A stretch of 64,000 bases of DNA, taken from Actinomycetota bacterium (lineage in GTDB: Bacteria > Actinomycetota > Nitriliruptoria > Nitriliruptorales > Nitriliruptoraceae). This document shows positions 1 through 8,071 of the stretch, piece after piece (position 1 is the stretch's first letter; every line of letters begins with the position of its first letter). A model generated the notes under the pieces. That model saw only the letters and a program-made list of their open reading frames with translations. It searched no databases and was not told the DNA's origin. The position numbers and the translations under genes were made by a program. The DNA lies in NCBI GenBank assembly GCA_019347575.1, contig JAHWKY010000013.1:1-64000 (forward strand), in the 5' to 3' direction.

Positions 1-242
1 TTGGTGGCCGGCCCCGACTTCTTGGACGACGTGCGCTTGCGCTTCTTGGGCTCGTCCTTCCCGGTCTCCTGGACGAGCCCCGCCTTGCGCAGCCGCCGCA
101 GGCAGGGGTAGAGAGAGCCGAAGGAGACGGTCCAGAGGGGCCCCAGGGTGACCCCGAGGCGCTTGCGGATCTCGTACCCGTGCATCGGCCCCTCCTTGAG
201 GAGGCCGAGGATCGCGATCTCGAGTGATGAGGACGAAGCCAT
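1..242 (-). CDS. PadR-family transcriptional regulator (partial)
   Basis: This is the N-terminal 80 codons of a PadR-type repressor; the gene runs off the left edge. From the ATG at 242 the protein reads through a winged helix typical of PadR, with LEIAILGLLKEGPMHGYEI at about residues 7-25, the recognition region around residues 31-45 and LYPCLRRLRKAGLV at about 44-57. After that comes a Lys/Arg-rich stretch. PadR proteins are dimeric repressors that usually bind their own promoter, and an inverted AT-rich repeat lies 47-72 bases upstream of the start. In many actinobacteria this regulator is divergent from a DUF5318 gene and a penicillin-binding protein gene; here only the first part of that arrangement survives. 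Confidence 0.9.
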   Translation of the reverse strand, partial: MASSSSLEIAILGLLKEGPMHGYEIRKRLGVTLGPLWTVSFGSLYPCLRRLRKAGLVQETGKDEPKKRKRTSSKKSGPAT

Positions 243-288
243 CCGGGCGTTCTTCCCTGTGTCGATTCCCTGTGTGCCGATACGTCGG

Positions 289-314
289 TTAGATATATCG
301 AACCGATATATCGA
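289..314. promoter_or_regulatory. Candidate PadR operator: repeated ATATATCG palindromes
   Basis: Two near-identical blocks, AGATATATCG (291-300) and CGATATATCG (304-313, a perfect 10-base palindrome), sit in the gap between the PadR gene and the divergent frame. They are very AT-rich in a GC-rich background. PadR-family operators are often short AT-rich dyads in the regulator's own promoter, so autoregulation is likely. The assignment rests on position and symmetry only. Confidence 0.55.
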
Positions 315-445
315 GATACCCTCCGCATCATACCCGCGTCAAGCTCGGTGGGTGGCCCTTCTCGGCCCGGACGGTTTCGTAGGGTGGGGCCTGCGGGGCC
401 GGGCCCTTGCCCGCGCCGGAAGCGACCGGGGAGAATGGCCGGACG

Positions 446-1198
446 ATGCACGGGACCGTCGACTACGGACTCGCCAGGCGCGCGGTGCTGCAGCGCTTCC
501 GCGCCGGCCGCCTCTCCCGCTCCCTCCGGCTGGCCGGACTCATCGCCACCGTCGCCGAGCGCGGGCTCGACGGGACCGTCGTCTTCGCCGGCTACCGCGA
601 GGACGCACCGCGCGTTGCGGGCGCGTTCGACGTGTTCGTGCTTCCGTCGATCCACGAGGGGCTCCCCATCGCGTTGCTCGAGGGAATGGTGTGGGGGACG
701 CCCGCGGTCGTGACCCGCGTCGGGGGGAACGCCGAGGTCGTGGACGACGGTGTCACCACAACCGGCATCGCCCACCTGTCCCAAGGACGGTGGTCGTGGA
801 AGTCCGCCGACATCCCTCCCGTCGACCTCAACACCGCCACCTTGGAAGTGCTGGACACGCTACCGGGGGTTGGTCCCGTCACCGGTCAGGCCATTCTCGA
901 CTGGCGGGCCGAGCACGGTGTGTTCAGCAGCGTCGACGAGCTGCTCGAGGTGGACCCCGACAAGGTCGCCTCGGCCGCGCTCGCGGAGCACGGGTCCACC
1001 GCCCCCGACGCGGTCAAGCAGCTGCGTGAGGTGCTCGAGGAGACCCGCGCGTGGGCCGACGAGAACGGGATGCCGCACGGTCGCGGCATCCTGGCTCGGA
1101 CCGCGGTGGTCCTCGAGGGCATCACCGATGAGGTGCCGACCGCGACGCCGCCAGACGACGAGCGGTCGGCGGAGCAGGTCGAGAGCGCCCCGGAGTAG
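446..1198 (+). pseudogene. Chimeric open frame: DUF5318 N-end + GT4 C-end + ComEA HhH pieces
   Basis: One uninterrupted frame joins segments from unrelated families. Bases 446-520 encode MHGTVDYGLARRAVLQRFRA, the usual beginning of actinobacterial DUF5318 proteins, in the expected place beside PadR. Bases 521-751 match the C-terminal half of GT4 glycosyltransferases (VVFAGYRED, DVFVLPSIHEGLPIALLEG, TRVGGNAEVVDDG) with no N-terminal acceptor domain. Bases 821-952 give a ComEA-like helix-hairpin-helix (VDLNTATLEVLDTLPGVG, then AILDWRAEHGVFSSVDELL). The tail to 1198 is unrecognised. None of the pieces is complete, so a working enzyme is unlikely. It is either recombination debris or an assembly join. 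Confidence 0.6.
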
Positions 1199-1271
1199 CG
1201 TCACCGAAGTGCTAGTTGCGCACAGGCCTCCTAAACGAGCCCGCACGCCTGGACGGGGAAACCCGGCCGCT

Positions 1272-1478
1272 TCAGAGCGAGACGATGTTGAGGTTCGTGA
1301 CGCGGTCCTCGTCACCCTCGTCCTCGACCTCGAAGCGGACCCGCTGGCCGACGCGCAGCTCGAGCAGGCCCGAGGCCGCGAACGCCTCCTGGTCGACCGA
1401 CAGCTCACGGAGCTGATCGTCGAGCAGCGTCGCGGTCTGCGTCTCGTGGTCGAAGCTTCGCACGGTGCCCTGCGGCAT
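1272..1478 (-). CDS. Small cold-shock-like OB-fold protein
   Basis: A 68-residue protein beginning MPQGTVRSFDHETQTATLL resembles the first strands of cold-shock domains (the G-x-V-K/R-x-F/Y-D start) and continues with DQEAFAASGLLELRVGQRVR and an acidic tail. The aromatic RNP1/RNP2 nucleic-acid-binding motifs of CspA are not conserved, so this belongs to the divergent CSD-like group common in actinobacteria, with a possible nucleic-acid-binding role that the sequence does not prove. It is monocistronic, on the strand opposite to its neighbours. Confidence 0.6.
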   Translation of the reverse strand: MPQGTVRSFDHETQTATLLDDQLRELSVDQEAFAASGLLELRVGQRVRFEVEDEGDEDRVTNLNIVSL

Positions 1479-1555
1479 CGGGGCGCGTCCTCCGAACGGG
1501 TCGGCCGATCGTACCCGGGCCCCGTACTAGGCTCGCGCCAACGCGGAGGTGGACC

Positions 1556-1918
1556 GTGGCCGAGGACCCGGAGCGCGACGAGCAGCAGGAGGAGACCGCG
1601 CCACGTGAGGGCGGCGTGCAGGAGGTCGCGCCCGGGACACCGCTCACCCAGCAGGTGGGCCGCGCCGTCATGGTGGTGTCCGCCATCCTCTTCGTCATCT
1701 TCGCGCTCGCGAACTTCCAGTACGTCGACTTCTCCTGGATCTTCGGCGAGACCGAGGTCGTCAAGCAGGGCGGCGAGCGGGTCTCGGGCGGGATCCCGCT
1801 GATCGTGCTGCTCGTGATCGCCTTCGGGCTCGGGATCCTGGTCGGAACCTTCGGGGCGTGGCGCCGGGGGCGCCGGGGCAGCCGCGGGAAACGTCGCGAC
1901 GAACGCGAGCGCGGCTAA
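1556..1918 (+). CDS. LapA-domain (DUF1049) membrane protein
   Basis: A 120-residue protein with a charged N-terminus (about 1-35), a first membrane segment at about 39-56 (VMVVSAILFVIFALANF), a short outside loop and a second membrane segment at about 79-101, followed by a strongly basic cytoplasmic tail (RRGRRGSRGKRR). Two helices with the intervening NxQxVxF-like stretch match the LapA/DUF1049 family. The GTG start at 1556 follows the purine-rich GGAGGTGG. In Gram-negatives LapA helps lipopolysaccharide assembly; the actinobacterial homologues have no established role. Confidence 0.75.
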   Translation: MAEDPERDEQQEETAPREGGVQEVAPGTPLTQQVGRAVMVVSAILFVIFALANFQYVDFSWIFGETEVVKQGGERVSGGIPLIVLLVIAFGLGILVGTFGAWRRGRRGSRGKRRDERERG

Positions 1919-1980
1919 CGCTGGCCAAGCAGCTTGGGGCCGCGCCCGCTGGCGATCCGATACTGACGCGCGGCCTGCCG

Positions 1981-2346
1981 AGGAGGACCCTGCGAACGGC
2001 TGGTATCGATCTCGCGGTCGCAGCGAAGAACACGGGCGTGGCGATCCTGACGCGGCACGCAGCCGGCGTCCACGTCGACCAACTGTCGACGGGCGCCCAG
2101 GATCACAAGTCAGGAGAACGGGCCCACGTGCTCAAGTCCGAGATCTCCGATGCTCTTGATCAGGAGTTCCATCTTGCGCCGCACGGCGATCCAGCCGACG
2201 ATCACCAGTTGGACGCGCTCATCGCCGCTCTCGTGGCAGGTCTAGCGCGACAAGGGAGAACCGCTCCCATCCCTGACGAGTGGCTGGAGGACGCGGTGCG
2301 GGAGGGTTGGATCCACGTCCCGATCGGTGTGGTCAGCGACGGGTAG
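1981..2346 (+). pseudogene. DUF429-family remnant with internal deletion
   Basis: The frame contains the start motif of DUF429 predicted nucleases (TAGIDLAVAAKNTGVAIL) and their end motif (DDHQLDALIAALVAGLA followed by REGWIHVPIG), but only about 120 residues in all, against roughly 230-280 in the family. The middle carries an unrelated-looking stretch. There is no ATG, GTG or TTG start close to the conserved beginning; the only upstream in-frame ATG is inside the preceding lapA-like gene. A decayed gene with a lost centre is the simplest reading. It adds to the signs that the left 2.4 kb has been rearranged. Confidence 0.55.
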
Positions 2347-2804
2347 CCCTCTCAGTGTGGGCTCAGCGCAAGACGCCACAGAGGCCGAAGATGCCAGGGC
2401 ACCTCAGGGCAGTTCGCGCGTTCGAGCGTGACACGTGGCTGGGCTTGCGCCCGCATCATCCGCGTGGGCGTGGCGGACACCCGGATCGAGGCGGGGGCGG
2501 CCCCTTGCGGCGCTCCATCGACTATCCGTGGCCTGGATGACGTACGGCGTCGTTGTGGGACGATGCCGCGCTAGCGCAGAAGCCGGCCGATGACGCGAAC
2601 GCGCATGGATGCGTGTTTCCGTCGGGCTGACGTGCCCTGGTCGCGATGGCGGTGACGCGAACGCGCGCGGATGCGTGTTCCCGTCGGGCTTGACGTGACC
2701 GGTCGAGCCCCGCGGTGCCGTGCAGCAGCGTGGACTGCCTGACAGGCGCGTTCTCCGAAGACGGCGGCGACCGGCCCGACGAGCACGACGCCGTCCCGCC
2801 CATC
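2347..2804. other. 458-base gene-free stretch with paired hairpins
   Basis: No credible protein was found between the DUF429 remnant and the end of livF. Its only clear structure is the family-A repeat pair at 2591-2690. The segment 2347-2590 shows no recognised site. No tRNA or terminator with a T-run was seen. Confidence 0.6.
2591..2690 (+). repeat. Family-A repeat pair (38-base hairpins, 62-base spacing)
   Basis: Two 38-base copies lie at 2591-2628 and 2653-2690. Each starts TGACGCGAACGCG and ends CCGTCGGGCT and can fold through AACGCGCAT/ATGCGTGTT-type arms. The same element, in reverse orientation and again as a pair with exactly the same 62-base offset, lies at 23426-23525. The 24-base spacers differ between the loci. 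This is a REP-like intergenic element; no RAYT transposase is visible in the window. Confidence 0.75.
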
Positions 2805-3566
2805 TCAGCCGCCGACGCGCGCGGCGACGGCGCGGCGGACACGGTCGGCGAGCAGGGTCCCCATCCCGAGCGCGTCGAGCAGCTGGGTGGGATCGTCGAG
2901 GTCGTCCACGGTGGTGTGCATCGCGACCGCGCCCTTCTGCAGCAGGTACAGGCGGTGTGCGAGCCGGATCGCGAACGTCACGTTCTGCTCCACCAGCAGC
3001 ACCGCGGTCCCCGCATCGTTCACCTGACGCAGCACCTCGGTCAGGTCCGCCACCGCGGTCGGTGCGAGTCCCTGCGACGGCTCGTCCACGATCAACAGCT
3101 TCGGATCGCTCATCAGCGCCCGCCCCGCGGCGAGCATCGCCCGCTCGCCGCCGGACATCGTCCCGGCGCGCTGGTCCATCCGTTCCTGCAACCTCGGGAA
3201 CACGTCGAGGACGCGGTCGAGGTTGGCCGCGTAGCGGTCCTTGTCCGCGACGGTCGCCCCGCCGAGACGGAGGTTCTGCTCGACCGTGAGGTTGGGGAAC
3301 ACACGGCTGCCCTGGGGCACGTGGGCGAGCCCGGCTCGGACCCGGTCCTCGGGCTGCAGGTGGCTGATGTCGTCGCCGTCGAGGAACACCGATCCGCGCC
3401 AGATCTCCACGAGCCCCGAGACGCAGTTCAGCGTCACGGACTTGCCCGCCCCGTTGAGTCCGAGGATGGCGACGAACTCCCCGTGATCGACGTCGAACTC
3501 GACCCCGTGCAGGACGGGATGCGATCCGAACCCCGTGTACAGGTCGCGTACCTCCAGCAGAGCCAT
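2805..3566 (-). CDS. livF: Branched-chain amino acid-type ABC ATPase LivF
   Basis: A 253-residue ABC ATPase of the LivF type. The Walker A motif GLNGAGKS is at residues 36-43, the signature reads TMSGGERAMLA, and Walker B is LLIVDEPSQGLAP with the downstream LVEQN switch histidine replaced by the LivF-typical Gln/Asn context. It powers import by the HAAT-type transporter encoded next to it. The ATG at 3566 shares its A with the stop codon of the livM-livG gene (TGATG), so translation is probably coupled. It is the last gene of a three-gene operon read leftward. Confidence 0.93.
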   Translation of the reverse strand: MALLEVRDLYTGFGSHPVLHGVEFDVDHGEFVAILGLNGAGKSVTLNCVSGLVEIWRGSVFLDGDDISHLQPEDRVRAGLAHVPQGSRVFPNLTVEQNLRLGGATVADKDRYAANLDRVLDVFPRLQERMDQRAGTMSGGERAMLAAGRALMSDPKLLIVDEPSQGLAPTAVADLTEVLRQVNDAGTAVLLVEQNVTFAIRLAHRLYLLQKGAVAMHTTVDDLDDPTQLLDALGMGTLLADRVRRAVAARVGG

Positions 3567-5521
3567 CACGCCACCTCCGTCGTCTCGGCTGCGGCTTCCT
3601 CGCCGAGGTAGGCCCCGACCACGGCCGGCGAGGCGAGGACCCGCTCGGTCGGGCCCCAGGTCAGCGTGCGGCCCTGGTGCAGCACGTAGGTCGCGTCGCA
3701 GACGTCCTGCACGATGGGCAGGTGGTGCTCGATGAGCAGCACGGTGCGCCCGAGGGTGTCGCGGATCGCGGCGAGCCGTTCCGCCAGGGACTCCGCGGCG
3801 GCAGGTGCCATCCCCGCCGACGGCTCGTCGAGCAGCAGCAGTTCGGGGCCGGTGACGAGGGCGCATCCCAACTCGACGATGCGCTTCTGGCCGTGTGACA
3901 GGTCTGCCACGCGTTTGTGGGCGACGTCGCCGAAGCCGAGCGCCTCGACCGCCTCGTCGGCGCGCTCGCGCATCTGCACCTCGATGGCCTTCACGTGCCC
4001 GCCACCCACGATGGCGTCGAGGTCGCCGTACGTGGCCAGTGGCTGCTGGGCGAGCAGGAAGTTGTCGAGCACAGTCTGGTCCTGCACCAGTCCCAGCAGC
4101 TGGAAGGTGCGGCCGATGCCCAACCGCGTCCGCGTGTGCGGGGCGAGGTAGGTGATGTCGCGACCGCGGAACCAGATGTGGCCGGCGTCGGGCTCGAGGA
4201 AGCCCGAGATGATGTTGAACAGCGTCGACTTGCCCGCGCCGTTGGGACCTATCAGGCCGGTGACCGTCCCGGCCCTGACATCGAGATCCACCCCCTGCAG
4301 CACGTGCAGTCCACCGAAGGACCGTTCGACGTCGCGGACCGAGAGCAGCACCTCGCCGGGGGGTGTCGCGCCCCGGCCGTGCAGGGCGATGTCGGGCACC
4401 TTCGGGACCGATGCGCCAGCGACCGTGGCGACATCGATCGCGGCGTCCTCCTCCGCCGACTCGCCGGCGAGACGTCGCCGCAGCTCGCGTTCAGCCTTCT
4501 CCTCGCGGGCCTGACGCAGACCCTGGATGATCCCCCCGGGGTTGCGTGCCACCGTGAATATCAGCAGCACCGACCCGAGGATGGGCGCCCACGCCTCCAA
4601 CCGCAGCGATGCCAGCGACGACGGCAGGATGCGGGTGAGTATCACGAAGAGGATGGCGGCCACGACCGCGCCGACCCGCGAGCCCAGCCCGCCGACCACG
4701 ACGATGATGACGAACAGCAAGGAGAGATCGAAGCTGAACTCGGTGGACTGGAAGCTGCCGATGGCGCCCGCGAACACAGCGCCGCCCATGCCGGCGAAGG
4801 CGCCCGACAGGACGAAGGCGATCAGCTTCGTGCGGGTCACGTCGACGCCGTAGCTGGCTGCGACCTCCTCGTCCTCCTTGACGGCGTGGAACGCGCGGCC
4901 GAGACGCGAACCGGCGATCTGGCGGTCGAGGATCCAGACGAGGGCCAGCACGAGCCCGGCGTAGACGTAGTAGTCGGCGTGCTCGGCCAGCCACGGGTGC
5001 CGCTCGTGCACCGCTCCGGATGCTGCGCCGGTGAGCCACGGCTGCTGGAACACGAACCCCTGGATGCCCACGCCCGCCGCGAGCGTGGCGATGGCGAGGA
5101 GCAGTCCGCGGAGGCGCACCGCCGGGAGACCGACGACGAACGTGACCAGGGCGCCGATGGCGGCGGCGAAGAGCAGGTCGAGCGGCTGTGGCAGGTCCCA
5201 TCGCCCCGTGACCGTCGCCGCGGAATACGCCCCGACGCCCAGGAACGCCGCGTGGCCGAGCGAGATCTGACCCGAGTAGCCCATCAACAGGTTGAGGCTC
5301 AGAGCCACCGTGGCGAAGGCGAGTCCGATGGCGAGGTTCAGGGCGCGTGCCGTCGGCATCAGATCGGGTGCGACCCGCGCGAGGATAGGCACGATCGCGA
5401 TGAGGAGCACGACGATCGCCGCGCGGATGATGGGATCACCGCCACGGGAGGGCGAACTCGCCGCCTGGGTCGAGGCACGGTCGTCGAACGGCAACTCGAG
5501 GACCTCGGTGTCGTTGCTCAC
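3566..5521 (-). CDS. Fused LivM permease-LivG ATPase
   Basis: One 651-residue protein combines two subunits that are usually separate. Residues about 30-330 form the LivM permease with many membrane helices and the family motif LNLLMGYSGQISLGHAAFLG. A charged linker (about 335-385) leads to a LivG ATPase with Walker A GPNGAGKST, signature LSHGQKRIVELG, Walker B LLLLDEPSAGMAP and the switch LLIEHH. The GTG start at 5521 overlaps the livH stop by four bases. Such fusions occur in actinobacteria. The substrate is not given by these parts; the linked acyl-activating genes hint at an organic acid or lipid-derived acid rather than an amino acid. Confidence 0.9.
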   Translation of the reverse strand: MSNDTEVLELPFDDRASTQAASSPSRGGDPIIRAAIVVLLIAIVPILARVAPDLMPTARALNLAIGLAFATVALSLNLLMGYSGQISLGHAAFLGVGAYSAATVTGRWDLPQPLDLLFAAAIGALVTFVVGLPAVRLRGLLLAIATLAAGVGIQGFVFQQPWLTGAASGAVHERHPWLAEHADYYVYAGLVLALVWILDRQIAGSRLGRAFHAVKEDEEVAASYGVDVTRTKLIAFVLSGAFAGMGGAVFAGAIGSFQSTEFSFDLSLLFVIIVVVGGLGSRVGAVVAAILFVILTRILPSSLASLRLEAWAPILGSVLLIFTVARNPGGIIQGLRQAREEKAERELRRRLAGESAEEDAAIDVATVAGASVPKVPDIALHGRGATPPGEVLLSVRDVERSFGGLHVLQGVDLDVRAGTVTGLIGPNGAGKSTLFNIISGFLEPDAGHIWFRGRDITYLAPHTRTRLGIGRTFQLLGLVQDQTVLDNFLLAQQPLATYGDLDAIVGGGHVKAIEVQMRERADEAVEALGFGDVAHKRVADLSHGQKRIVELGCALVTGPELLLLDEPSAGMAPAAAESLAERLAAIRDTLGRTVLLIEHHLPIVQDVCDATYVLHQGRTLTWGPTERVLASPAVVGAYLGEEAAAETTEVA

Positions 5522-6411
5522 GCCGCTGCCTCCTTCCCCATCATGCCTCGGGGCCGCAGCACCAGGACCGCGAGCACGAGCAGCATGAGCACGAACTCCG
5601 CGAGGCCGGGCGGTGTGCGATCGACGAAGGGGAGCGTGTCGGCCTGCCGGATCGCGGCTTCGATCAAGCCGACGCTCACGCCGCCGATCACGGCGCCGGG
5701 CAGGCTGGTCAGTCCACCGAGCAAGGCCGCGGCGAGGCCGCGGACGAACCACGTCGTCATCGTGAACGGCTGGAACTGGGGGATGGCGCTGATGGTGAGG
5801 ATCCCCGCCAGCGCCCCGAGTGCGAAGGCCGACGTCCACGTGAACGCGCTGATGCGTGACAGGCGCACACCCATCAGCCGCAGCGTCGAGGGATCCTCCG
5901 CGGCAGCGAGCATGCCCAGACCCAGCGTCGTGCGGCGGAGCAACAGCCACAGGGCGATGGCCAACATCGCGGCCGCGGCCAGGGCGAGCACCTGGACCGC
6001 GCTGATGACGACGCCGGCCACCGTGATGCTGCCGTCGACGAGGTCGGGCGGGAAGCGTGGACTCACCCGCCAGAACACGATGGGGAGGAACCCCATGATG
6101 GACATCAACCCCAGCGTGGCGACCGTCAGCGACAAGCGCGGCCCGTCGAGCATCGGGCGCACGACGAAGCGTTCGAACACCAGTCCGACCACGATCAGGG
6201 CGGCGATCCCGAACACCGCGGTCGCCCATCCCGGTAGCCCCGTCGTATCGTGCAGCCACCACGACAGGTACATCGCGAAGGTGCCGGCCTCGGCCTGAGC
6301 GAAGTTGAGCACCCGCGTCGTCTGGTACACGAGCACCAGGCCGATCGCGAGGAGCGCGTAGATGGCGCCGCTGGACAGACCCAGCACGACGATCTCCCCG
6401 AGCGTGCGCAC
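5518..6411 (-). CDS. livH: Branched-chain amino acid-type permease LivH
   Basis: A 297-residue integral membrane protein of the LivH family, with about eight hydrophobic segments, the N-terminal LGLSSGAIYALLAIGLVLVY and the family loop VLNFAQAEAGTFAMY. The late segment GLAAALLGGLTSLPGAVIGG is the EAA-like coupling region that contacts the ATPases. It pairs with the LivM half of the fused neighbour to form the channel. It is the first gene of the leftward operon, 111 bases from the divergent binding-protein gene. Confidence 0.93.
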   Translation of the reverse strand: MRTLGEIVVLGLSSGAIYALLAIGLVLVYQTTRVLNFAQAEAGTFAMYLSWWLHDTTGLPGWATAVFGIAALIVVGLVFERFVVRPMLDGPRLSLTVATLGLMSIMGFLPIVFWRVSPRFPPDLVDGSITVAGVVISAVQVLALAAAAMLAIALWLLLRRTTLGLGMLAAAEDPSTLRLMGVRLSRISAFTWTSAFALGALAGILTISAIPQFQPFTMTTWFVRGLAAALLGGLTSLPGAVIGGVSVGLIEAAIRQADTLPFVDRTPPGLAEFVLMLLVLAVLVLRPRGMMGKEAAA

Positions 6412-6442
6412 GCTGCTCCTCCTTCGACCTCGGCCCGAAGGC

Positions 6443-6472
6443 TTGACACCTGACAGGTGATTCAGGTTACAT
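6443..6472 (+). promoter_or_regulatory. Divergent promoter with CACCTG-A-CAGGTG operator
   Basis: The 111-base gap between livH and the binding-protein gene contains TTGACA (6443-6448) and, 18 bases on, TTACAT (6467-6472), a plausible sigma-70-type pair reading right. A perfect inverted repeat CACCTGACAGGTG (6447-6459) sits inside this promoter, overlapping the -35 box. Its size and place suit a dimeric regulator; the TetR protein encoded at 12579-13256 in the same operon is the obvious candidate. This would control importer and operon together. Confidence 0.55.
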
Positions 6473-6522
6473 CTTTACCGGAGAGGGCCCGCCGGGTCAA
6501 GGACACACCAGGGGAGGCCACC

Positions 6523-8070
6523 ATGGCCGCGCAGCGCTACGAGCGACTGCTCGCGATCGTCACCTCGTTCCTGCTGATCGTCGGCGTCGCCGCGGTCGCC
6601 GAGGGCGAGATCGGCGCGCGTGACTTCACACCCGAGATCGACGACGTCGCCGCGCCCGCGACCGAGGGGCCTGCCGACGTCGGCAGCGAGGGCCCGGTCG
6701 ACACGCCGTCCGAAGCCGCGAGCCCGAGCCCCGCACCCGCTGGCGTGTCCTCGCCCGGTCCCACCACGAGGAGGTCGCCCGCCACCACCAGCGGCCCCGA
6801 CCCCCAGCCCACGACCGCCACGGCCGGTGAGCAGCCGACGACGCAGCCGTCGAGCCAGCCCACGCCGACGCCCACCACGCAACCACCGCCACCGCCGCCG
6901 AGCCCCACCCCTCAGTGGCCGTCCTCGGGTCTCTACAGCGCCGACGAGGCACGGATCGGCATCACCGACACGACGCTCCGGCTCTGCATGCACGCGGCGT
7001 TCCTCCTCGGGCCGGTGTTCGACAACCGCCCCGAGGACGAGGACGTGTACTGGCGCTGGCTGAACGACCAGGGCGGCGTGCACGGCCGCCAGGTCGAGAT
7101 CACCTTCACCGACGACCAGTACACGGCCGCCGGAGCGGCGCAGGCGGCGGCGGAGTGCGACGACCGCGATCCGTTCCTCATGCTCGGCGGCGTCGGCTTC
7201 GATCAGACGCCGACCGTGCGCAACTACGCCGAGACGCACGGCATCCCTTACGTGCACACGATGGCGGTGGAGGCCGACCCGGCGAAGCTCGACCACAGCC
7301 ACACCGGCTCGCCGACGATCGAGCAGGTGGGCCGCTTCGTCGCGCAGCGGGTCGCAGCCAAGCACCCCAACAAGCGCATCGGCGTGATCTGGGTCAACTC
7401 CGAGAACTGGAAGGCTGGCCGCGACTCGTTCCTCGACGAGCTGGAGCGACTCGGCAAGGCCGACAACGTCACCTACGACCAGGACATCCCGAACAACAAC
7501 GAGCAGTTCACGCCCTACATCATCGACATGCGCGACAAGGTCGACGTGCTGTACTTCCACGCCAACGCGCTCGCCATGGCGCGCTTCTTCAACGAGGCCG
7601 ACCAGCAGGGCTTCTACCCGCACGTGATCGGCGAGGACGGCTTCAACCTCGTGACCGACACCGCGGGTCAGGCGATGCGCGAGTTCCCCTCGGCCGAGGT
7701 GGTCTGGATCACGCCCGCGTACGACCCCTCCGACACCTCCACGCCGTACTACGACGAGGTCCAGCGGATGCAGCAGGCGTACGCTCAGTACCGGCCCCGC
7801 AAGACACCCAACGATGTCGACTGGATGTTCTGGCTCGCGTTCAAGCAGATCCACCGGATGCTCGAGGACTGCGGGCGCCAGTGCGACCGCAACATCCTCA
7901 CCGGCATGATCCAGAGCGGCTACTCGGCCACCGTCGATCCGATGTGCAACGTCGACTTCAGCCGTGGAGGCGGGCACTTCGGCGGCCACCTCGTCAACCT
8001 CTACAGCTCGGTGCCGAAGGGCGACACGTCCGTCTGGAAGCAGTCCGCGACCTGCGTCAGCAGGTTCTGA
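6523..8070 (+). CDS. Substrate-binding protein of the liv-type importer
   Basis: A 515-residue exported binding protein of the Peripla_BP_6 (LivJ-like) fold. Residues about 9-27 are a hydrophobic signal or anchor segment (LLAIVTSFLLIVGVAAVA) without a lipobox cysteine. Residues about 45-135 are a Pro/Thr/Ser-rich linker of the wall-spanning kind. The ligand-binding domain follows, with GVFDNRPEDEDVY-like and LMLGGVGFDQTPTVRNYAE segments and several cysteines near the end. The ATG at 6523 was chosen because GGGGAGG precedes it and the signal segment then starts correctly. It is the first gene of a coupled operon divergent from its membrane subunits. Confidence 0.85.
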   Translation: MAAQRYERLLAIVTSFLLIVGVAAVAEGEIGARDFTPEIDDVAAPATEGPADVGSEGPVDTPSEAASPSPAPAGVSSPGPTTRRSPATTSGPDPQPTTATAGEQPTTQPSSQPTPTPTTQPPPPPPSPTPQWPSSGLYSADEARIGITDTTLRLCMHAAFLLGPVFDNRPEDEDVYWRWLNDQGGVHGRQVEITFTDDQYTAAGAAQAAAECDDRDPFLMLGGVGFDQTPTVRNYAETHGIPYVHTMAVEADPAKLDHSHTGSPTIEQVGRFVAQRVAAKHPNKRIGVIWVNSENWKAGRDSFLDELERLGKADNVTYDQDIPNNNEQFTPYIIDMRDKVDVLYFHANALAMARFFNEADQQGFYPHVIGEDGFNLVTDTAGQAMREFPSAEVVWITPAYDPSDTSTPYYDEVQRMQQAYAQYRPRKTPNDVDWMFWLAFKQIHRMLEDCGRQCDRNILTGMIQSGYSATVDPMCNVDFSRGGGHFGGHLVNLYSSVPKGDTSVWKQSATCVSRF

Positions 8071-8071
8071 G

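Noticed and set aside
148-1029. Open frame of 293 codons overlapping the PadR promoter and the chimeric frame
   Set aside because: It is an Arg-rich shifted reading of the same region, with no recognisable domain.
2280-2540. Open frame of 86 codons across the end of the DUF429 remnant
   Set aside because: It has no family resemblance, lacks a ribosome-binding site and its composition is that of a shifted frame.
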